Below, one piece after another: positions 59,702 through 64,000 of a DNA stretch of 64,000 bases. The position numbers and the translations under genes were made by a program. The stretch is taken from the NCBI GenBank assembly GCA_002440665.1, contig DJUX01000049.1, positions 1 to 64,000 of the forward strand. Direction: 5' to 3'. The stretch is from Dechloromonas sp. UBA6271 (lineage in GTDB: Bacteria; Pseudomonadota; Gammaproteobacteria; Burkholderiales; Rhodocyclaceae). Position 1 is the stretch's first letter; every line of letters starts with the position of its first letter. The notes under the pieces are model-generated. The model searched no databases and had not been told where the DNA came from. It saw only the letters and a program-made list of their open reading frames with translations.

Positions 59702-62607
59702 CAGACAATCTCCCGCGTCGGCATGTGGCTGGGGTTGTGGCTGACCGCGCTCGGCACGCGGTGGCTTCGGATCGATTGGTGGGCGAGTGCCATGAGGATC
59801 AGCATGGTCGAGCCGACGACCACGGCGAATACTCCGACGTCAAATGCCAGCGCGCTCGGCACGTGGAGATCCCCGAGCAGGGGCAGGGAGAGGTGCAGCG
59901 TATGGCTGGTCAGGAAAGGATAGCCGAAGAACCACGCGCCGAGGCCTGTCCCACAGGCGATTAGCAGCCCATACGAGAGCCAGCGGTGGGGGCGCATTCG
60001 CAAGTGTGATTCAATCCAGGAGGTCCCAGCCAGCATGTACTGGCAGATGATGGCCACCGAGAAGATCAAGGCAGCGACGAATCCACCGCCTGGCAGGTTG
60101 TGTCCGCGCAAGAAGAAATAGGCCGCGATGATGCCCATGAAGGGCAGCAGTAGCCGGAGGTATACCACCGGGATCATCAGGTGGCCGCTTTCGGCCTGCT
60201 CACTCGGCGGCTGCCGAACTGCCGGGTCGATGTCGCTCGTCTGCTGGGCCGGGATCGCAATGCTCTCGGGGGCCGGGCGAAAGCGGCGCAGCAACGCATA
60301 GACGGTCAAGGCGACGATGGCAATGACGGTAATCTCCCCGAGGGTATCGAAGCCGCGAAAGTCGACAAGCAATACATTGACGACGTTGCTGCCGCCGCCT
60401 TCGGACAGGGCGCGCATGAGGAAGAAGTCGCCGAGGCTCGACGGTGCGGGGAGCACCAGCGCAGCATAGCTGAGGGCTGCCATTCCGGTGCCGCCGGCAG
60501 CAACGATGAACAAGTCGCGGGATCGGCGGAACCAGACTCGGCGCGGCACGGTCAGCGACCGCTCGCGCGGCGGTAGCCAACGCAGGCCGAGCAGGAGCAG
60601 AACCGTAGTGACCGTCTCGACCATCAGTTGTGTCAGTGCGAGGTCGGGAGCCGACAGCCACAGAAAAGTCAGGCTCGTGACGAGCCCGGTGCCGCCGACG
60701 AGAATCAACGCGGCGAGGCGGTGGTACTTCGCCTGCCAGGCGGCGGCTATGGCGCAGGCACAGCCGATCAGCCACATGAGGGCGAACAACGGGTCGACCG
60801 ATGATGGCGTTGATAAAGGAGGCCAGGCGGGCAAGGACCCTACCATGAACAACGGGGCGCCAATCAGCGCCAGCATCAGCCAGAGGAGTTGCGTCTGCAG
60901 CCGCTGCGTGCCGATGGCGCGCAACATCCTGGAGGCGGCCTGACTCAGTCGCAGCAGCGAACTCTCAAAAATCTGTGCGCCGCTGAGCCGATGCAGCAAC
61001 GGAACGCGTTCACGTCCGGCGACACCGTAGGTACGCCTCAGGATGGCGAAGAGGGCAATACCGCCAGCGAGAGCAAGGATGCTCAGAAAAAGTGGCAAGT
61101 TGAAGCCATGCCAGATGGCAAGGCTATACAACGGCGTCTGCTCTCCCAGCACGGCAAATACTGCGTTATGGAGCAGCGGGGCGACACTCAGGGTTGGTGC
61201 GATACCGACAATCAGGCAGAGCAGCACCAGAAGCTCGATGGGAAAGCGCATCCAGTGCGGCGGCTCGTGAGGTTTTTTGGGTAGGTCGGTGGGCAACTTG
61301 CCAAAGAAGACGCTGATGAAGCGCAACGAATAGGTGACGCTAAACATACTCGCCGCCACAGCGGCGATGGACATCCACCATTCCTCGTCGCCGCCGATGA
61401 GCGCCGTTTCCGCGAAGAACATTTCCTTGGAAAGGAAGCCATTGAGCAGTGGCACGCCGGCCATTGAAGCGGTGGCTACGATGGCCAATGACCCGGTTAC
61501 CGGCAGCGCCCGGCGCAGCCCGCCCAGGACACGCATATCACGGGTTCCGGTCTCGTGATCGATAATGCCCGCCGCCATGAACAGCGAAGCCTTGAAGGTC
61601 GCATGGTTGAGGGTGTGGAAAATGGCTGCAACGATGCTGAGTGGCGTCCCAATGCCTAATAGGACGGTGATCAGGCCGAGGTGGCTGATGGTCGAATAGG
61701 CGAGCAAGCCTTTGAGGTCATGCTGAAAAATTGCGGCAAAGGCGCCGATGAGCAGCGTACAGATTCCGGCGCCCCCGATCAGCCACATCCATTCCGAAGT
61801 GCCGGAAAGGACCGGCCACAGGCGCATCAGCAGGAAAATGCCGGCCTTCACCATGGTCGCAGAATGCAGGTAGGCCGAAACCGGGGTGGGCGCAGCCATT
61901 GCATGCGGCAGCCAGAAGTGGAACGGGAATTGTGCGCTCTTCGTCAGGGCGCCGAGTGCGATAAGCAGAAGCGTCGGGAAGTACCAGGGGTGGGTCCGCA
62001 CGATATCGCCTCGTGCCAGCACGACATCGAGGTCGTAGCTCCCGGTGATATGGCCGAGAAGCAGGATTCCGGCAAGCAGACAAAGTCCGCCGGACGCCGT
62101 AATAATGAACGCCATGCGCGCCCCGCGCCGCGCATCGATCCTGTGTTGCCAATAGCCGATAAGGAGAAAGGACGTGAGGCTGGTCATCTCCCAGAACAAA
62201 ACGAGTTGGATGAGGTTGCCCGAGAGCACGACACCCAGCATCGACCCCATGAAGGCAAGCAGGAATGAAAAGAAGCGCGGCACCGGGTCAGCCGCCGACA
62301 TGTAGTAGCGGGCATAGAGTACAACCAAGAGGCCTATGCCCAATATGAGTGCTGTGAACAGCCAACTCAGGCCGTCTATGCGCAGGACGAAATTAACGCC
62401 GTAAGCAGGCAACCAAGGGGCCTCGTAGCGCAGAACGCTACCTGCTTCGACCGTTGTGTAAAGGAAAAATGTGACGAGCAGCCCAGCCAAAGTAACGCAG
62501 CCAGCTAGCCAGGCTTCCCCGTTGCGCGCATTGACCGGCATCATGCCGGCAATCGCGCTGCCGATAAAAGGCAAAGCAATGAGAAGTAGCAGCATTGGAT
62601 CAGGCAT
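59701..62607 (-). CDS. mrpA: Na+/H+ antiporter subunit A with fused subunit B
   Basis: The 968-residue protein has an N-terminal NuoL-like part: VLFWEMTSLTSFLLIGYWQH (about residues 132-151) with Glu, LGALTKSAQFPFHFWLPHAM plus AAPTPVSAYLHSATMVKAG (about 217-255) with Lys/His. The MrpA-specific C-terminal part is followed by an MrpB domain (about 810-950: LRLLLPFMGIIAAYFFLRGH, NLPGGGFVAALIFSVAIICQ). The A-B fusion is the 'group 2' arrangement of Pseudomonas and Rhizobium-type (Pha) systems. It is the first gene of the six-gene operon (A/B, C, D, E, F, G), a secondary Na+(K+)/H+ antiporter. Confidence 0.95.
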   Translation of the reverse strand: MPDPMLLLLIALPFIGSAIAGMMPVNARNGEAWLAGCVTLAGLLVTFFLYTTVEAGSVLRYEAPWLPAYGVNFVLRIDGLSWLFTALILGIGLLVVLYARYYMSAADPVPRFFSFLLAFMGSMLGVVLSGNLIQLVLFWEMTSLTSFLLIGYWQHRIDARRGARMAFIITASGGLCLLAGILLLGHITGSYDLDVVLARGDIVRTHPWYFPTLLLIALGALTKSAQFPFHFWLPHAMAAPTPVSAYLHSATMVKAGIFLLMRLWPVLSGTSEWMWLIGGAGICTLLIGAFAAIFQHDLKGLLAYSTISHLGLITVLLGIGTPLSIVAAIFHTLNHATFKASLFMAAGIIDHETGTRDMRVLGGLRRALPVTGSLAIVATASMAGVPLLNGFLSKEMFFAETALIGGDEEWWMSIAAVAASMFSVTYSLRFISVFFGKLPTDLPKKPHEPPHWMRFPIELLVLLCLIVGIAPTLSVAPLLHNAVFAVLGEQTPLYSLAIWHGFNLPLFLSILALAGGIALFAILRRTYGVAGRERVPLLHRLSGAQIFESSLLRLSQAASRMLRAIGTQRLQTQLLWLMLALIGAPLFMVGSLPAWPPLSTPSSVDPLFALMWLIGCACAIAAAWQAKYHRLAALILVGGTGLVTSLTFLWLSAPDLALTQLMVETVTTVLLLLGLRWLPPRERSLTVPRRVWFRRSRDLFIVAAGGTGMAALSYAALVLPAPSSLGDFFLMRALSEGGGSNVVNVLLVDFRGFDTLGEITVIAIVALTVYALLRRFRPAPESIAIPAQQTSDIDPAVRQPPSEQAESGHLMIPVVYLRLLLPFMGIIAAYFFLRGHNLPGGGFVAALIFSVAIICQYMLAGTSWIESHLRMRPHRWLSYGLLIACGTGLGAWFFGYPFLTSHTLHLSLPLLGDLHVPSALAFDVGVFAVVVGSTMLILMALAHQSIRSHRVPSAVSHNPSHMPTREIV

Positions 62608-62793
62608 ATTCGGTGGAAACCGTCAGGCTATGATTGTGGGTTCCAGCCTAACAGGAGACGCGGCTGTTTGCTCTGCATGGCATCATTGCGCGCATGCGTC
62701 AGGTTTAGGGGATTTTCACCTATCAATCCAAACCTCCGCAATTGGCTTTAGCCGTAAGGGTCTCACACATATGCCGGCCTGAATTTTCAATTA

Positions 62794-62823
62794 TTGACGA
62801 ACAATCGATAGGCTTATGATAAT
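62794..62823 (+). promoter_or_regulatory. Sigma-70 type promoter in front of the glycine riboswitch
   Basis: TTGACG (62794-62799) and GATAAT (62818-62823) are separated by 18 bases. TATGAT at 62815-62820 is an alternative -10. Transcription would begin near 62830, exactly at the 5' end of the first aptamer. Confidence 0.7.
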
Positions 62824-62830
62824 CCAGGCA

Positions 62831-63025
62831 TCTGCGGGAGAGAGTGTCCAGATTTCCAGACTCCGCCGAACGCGCAAACTCCCATAATCGCTAAGGCATG
62901 CCGAACCGCAGACATGATTCGCCGGCTGGAGAGAAGTGCCAAGCGAGTTGGCGCTTGGCAACTCACCGAAGGGGCAGGCTCTTATTGGGCTGAAACTCTC
63001 AGGTAAAAAGACATTGGCAGAGGCG
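62831..63025 (+). ncRNA. Tandem glycine riboswitch (two aptamers)
   Basis: Aptamer 1 (62831-62912) has the closing stem TCTGCGG/CCGCAGA, then GGGAGAGAGTG, and the core CGCCGAACGCGCAAACTC, ending TAAGGCATGCCGAACCGCAG. Aptamer 2 (about 62919-63025) has CTGGAGAGAAGTGCC, a hairpin (GCCAAGCGAGTTGGCGCTTG), the core CACCGAAGGGGCAGGCTC, GGGCTGAAACTCTCAGG and TAAAAAGACATTGGCAGAGG. These are the conserved glycine-binding elements (GGAGAG, CGCCGAAGGxGCAA, CTCAGGxAAAAGGAC). Aptamer 2 is close to consensus; aptamer 1 is more degenerate. Known glycine riboswitches control gcvT-type operons or glycine/alanine transporters. No such gene follows here. Confidence 0.82.
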
Positions 63026-63029
63026 TCAC

Positions 63030-63053
63030 AGAAGCACTCAAGTTGAGTCTTCT
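63030..63053 (+). terminator. Hairpin after the glycine riboswitch (possible expression platform)
   Basis: AGAAG-C-ACTC pairs with GAGT-CTTCT across a short AAGTT loop, followed by GCTCTTTG. It lies 5 bases after the second aptamer, as expected for a regulated terminator, but the T-run is weak. Confidence 0.45.
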
Positions 63054-63265
63054 GCTCTTTGACGGAGTCCTCGCCGATGTAAGAAAGTCTTGCCCGCGTT
63101 TTTCAGCCCCTCGCTAGCCTGCAATTCCACTTTTTACTGGCTTGAGGATAAATAAGTTAATCCTTATATTAGCCCTCTCGTCTTTGAGGAAACAGATACG
63201 GCAAGTAAGCTCCCAGCGGAAAACGGCGTATTATTACATTCGTTATAACAATCTTGGAGGCCGCC

Positions 63266-63490
63266 ATGTTCGCACTCAAATTGACCCAGATTGGCAATTC
63301 GGTGGGTGTCGTACTACCCAAGGAACTGTTGGCCAAGCTGCATGTAGAAAAAGGCGACACGGTGTATGCAACGGAGTCGCCGGATGGTGTCCGCCTGACC
63401 CCCTTCGACCCGGCCTTCGAAAAGCAGATGGAAGCCGCCCGCAAAATCATGAAAGCGCGCCGCAACGTGCTGCATGAGCTAGCCAAATGA
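63266..63490 (+). CDS. AbrB/MazE-type antitoxin
   Basis: The 74-residue product, MFALKLTQIGNSVGVVLPKE at its start, is a SpoVT/AbrB swapped-hairpin DNA-binding domain (T-x-I-G-N-S-x-G-V-x-L-P). A C-terminal toxin-binding tail follows (FEKQMEAARKIMKARRNVLH). The ATG at 63266 has a GGAGG site; the frame extends 4 codons further upstream. Its stop overlaps the toxin gene by ATGA. It should neutralise the Doc-like toxin and repress its own promoter. Confidence 0.9.
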   Translation: MFALKLTQIGNSVGVVLPKELLAKLHVEKGDTVYATESPDGVRLTPFDPAFEKQMEAARKIMKARRNVLHELAK

Positions 63491-63873
63491 GTCGATGGAC
63501 GTGGATTGAAGAATCCGTCGTCTGGGCAGTCCACGAAGCGCAACTGGCCGAGCATGGCGGTTTGGCCGGCGTACGCGATGCCGATTTGCTGGCTTCGGCG
63601 CTGGCGCGTCCGCTCAACCAGGCGGCCTATGGCGAGCCGGATGCTGCGACACTGGCCGCTGCCTACGGCTTCGGCATTGCACGCAACCGCCCGTTCATCG
63701 ATGGCAACAAGCGCACCGCCTTCGTCTGCTGCGAACTGTTTCTCGTGCTCAACGGCTATCTGCTGCTGGCTGAAGACGCCATCTGCGTCAGCACCATGCT
63801 GGCGCTGGCCGCCGGGGAGTTGTCCGAACCCGAACTCGCCGACAGGCTGCGCACCCATTCCGCCCCTGCCTGA
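63487..63873 (+). CDS. Doc (death-on-curing)-family toxin, Fic fold, with atypical active site
   Basis: The 128-residue protein follows the chromosomal Doc pattern: WIEESVVWAVHEAQLAEHGG plus LAGVRDADLLASALARPLNQ at the start, and LAAAYGFGIARNRPFIDGNK plus RTAFVCCELFLVLNGYLLL in the middle. The Fic/Doc motif is HxFxDGNKR; here it reads RPFIDGNKR, with Arg (CGC) at the catalytic His position. The rest of the phosphate-binding loop is intact. Doc toxins phosphorylate EF-Tu. Its 3' end is 3 bases before mtnA. Confidence 0.88.
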   Translation: MSRWTWIEESVVWAVHEAQLAEHGGLAGVRDADLLASALARPLNQAAYGEPDAATLAAAYGFGIARNRPFIDGNKRTAFVCCELFLVLNGYLLLAEDAICVSTMLALAAGELSEPELADRLRTHSAPA

Positions 63874-63876
63874 ACC

Positions 63877-64000
63877 ATGAACATCGACGGCATCCCCACC
63901 CGCACCCTGCGCGCCCACCCGGAACAGCGCGCATTCTCCATCATCGACCAGACCCGGCTGCCGCACGCGCTGCACTGGGTGCACGTCGCCACGCTGGAGA
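63877..64000 (+). CDS. mtnA: Methylthioribose-1-phosphate isomerase, N-terminal part (cut by window end)
   Basis: The first 41 codons, beginning MNIDGIPTRTLRAHPEQRAF and containing SIIDQTRLPHALHWVHVATL, match the start of MtnA (eIF2B-like family), where 'IIDQTxLP' is characteristic. The enzyme isomerises methylthioribose-1-phosphate in the methionine-salvage pathway. It starts 3 bases after the Doc-type stop, with no visible ribosome site, so it may be translated by coupling. A methionine-type aminotransferase pseudogene lies at the other side of the Usp-Mrp block. Confidence 0.85.
   Translation, partial: MNIDGIPTRTLRAHPEQRAFSIIDQTRLPHALHWVHVATLE

Larger units (their letters stand above)
62608..63265. 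other. Long intergenic region between the mrp operon and the toxin-antitoxin module
   Basis: Besides the promoter, glycine riboswitch and hairpin listed separately, this 658-base stretch must hold the mrp promoter (minus strand, upstream of 62607) and the antitoxin promoter. GTTATAAC (63242-63249) is a small palindrome 16 bases before the antitoxin ATG and could be its operator. I see no protein-coding gene here. 63060-63240 is A/T-rich without a recognisable remnant of a glycine gene. Confidence 0.6.

Noticed and set aside
55606..63265. Integrative element with integrase and attachment sites
   Set aside because: No integrase, transposase, tRNA or clear direct repeats were seen at the edges; only composition and gene disruption suggest insertion.

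Overview
The window comes from the chromosome of a GC-rich betaproteobacterium, most likely of the order Rhodocyclales (a Dechloromonas/Azonexus-like relative). That placement is inference from gene content (c-type cytochromes, glcDEF, the ilvE / small zinc-finger / waaF order, a yhdP-nitrilase-tldD chain) and codon usage; no rRNA is present to confirm it. Most genes are housekeeping and tightly packed, with many ATGA, GTGA or TGATG stop/start overlaps.

Layout. 0-2 kb: the 5' part of a trimeric autotransporter adhesin (minus strand, cut by the window start) facing a DUF2827 glycosyltransferase-like gene. 2-6 kb: a cytochrome b561 / cytochrome c' pair and purB with two small downstream genes. 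6-20 kb: psd, mnmA-nudJ, ilvE, an envelope-sugar run (waaF, an NTF2-like gene, a YheT-type hydrolase, a phosphomannomutase), alaS and a ugpB-ugpQ pair. 20-27 kb: an RND multidrug efflux operon (adaptor, pump, outer-membrane factor, TetR repressor) with an AcrR-like operator in front, followed by a decayed rlmM pseudogene. 27-36 kb: rhlE, a PP2C phosphatase and a five-gene glycolate/glycerate operon (hyi-gckA-glcD-glcE-glcF). 36-42 kb: a cobalamin adenosyltransferase operon, a dienoyl-CoA isomerase-like gene, an acyl-CoA dehydrogenase divergent from a FabR-like repressor, and aroG. 42-54.6 kb: a radical SAM protein, a periplasmic protein with two PilJ-type nitrate-sensor boxes, a dihaem cytochrome c, tldD-nit-yhdP, glnE and mscL.

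54.6-64 kb is the accessory part. An aminotransferase of the methionine-salvage type has lost its 5' end and carries a frameshift. Next to its broken end lies a compositionally different block: a tandem universal stress protein and a complete Mrp Na+/H+ antiporter operon (mrpA/B fusion, C, D, E, F, G). Upstream of that operon is a tandem glycine riboswitch with its own good promoter but no glycine gene behind it. Then come an AbrB/MazE-type antitoxin and a Doc-type toxin whose motif has Arg where the catalytic His is expected, and the first 41 codons of mtnA (methionine salvage). The simplest reading is that a divergent aminotransferase/mtnA methionine-salvage locus was split by insertion of the Usp-Mrp block.

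A second scale of structure is a short dispersed motif, core GTYGACCGCAAC, often preceded by a T-rich stretch and CGG. It recurs on both strands inside unrelated genes and once as a perfect inverted repeat behind the DUF2827 gene. No tRNA, rRNA, CRISPR array or intact insertion sequence was seen.
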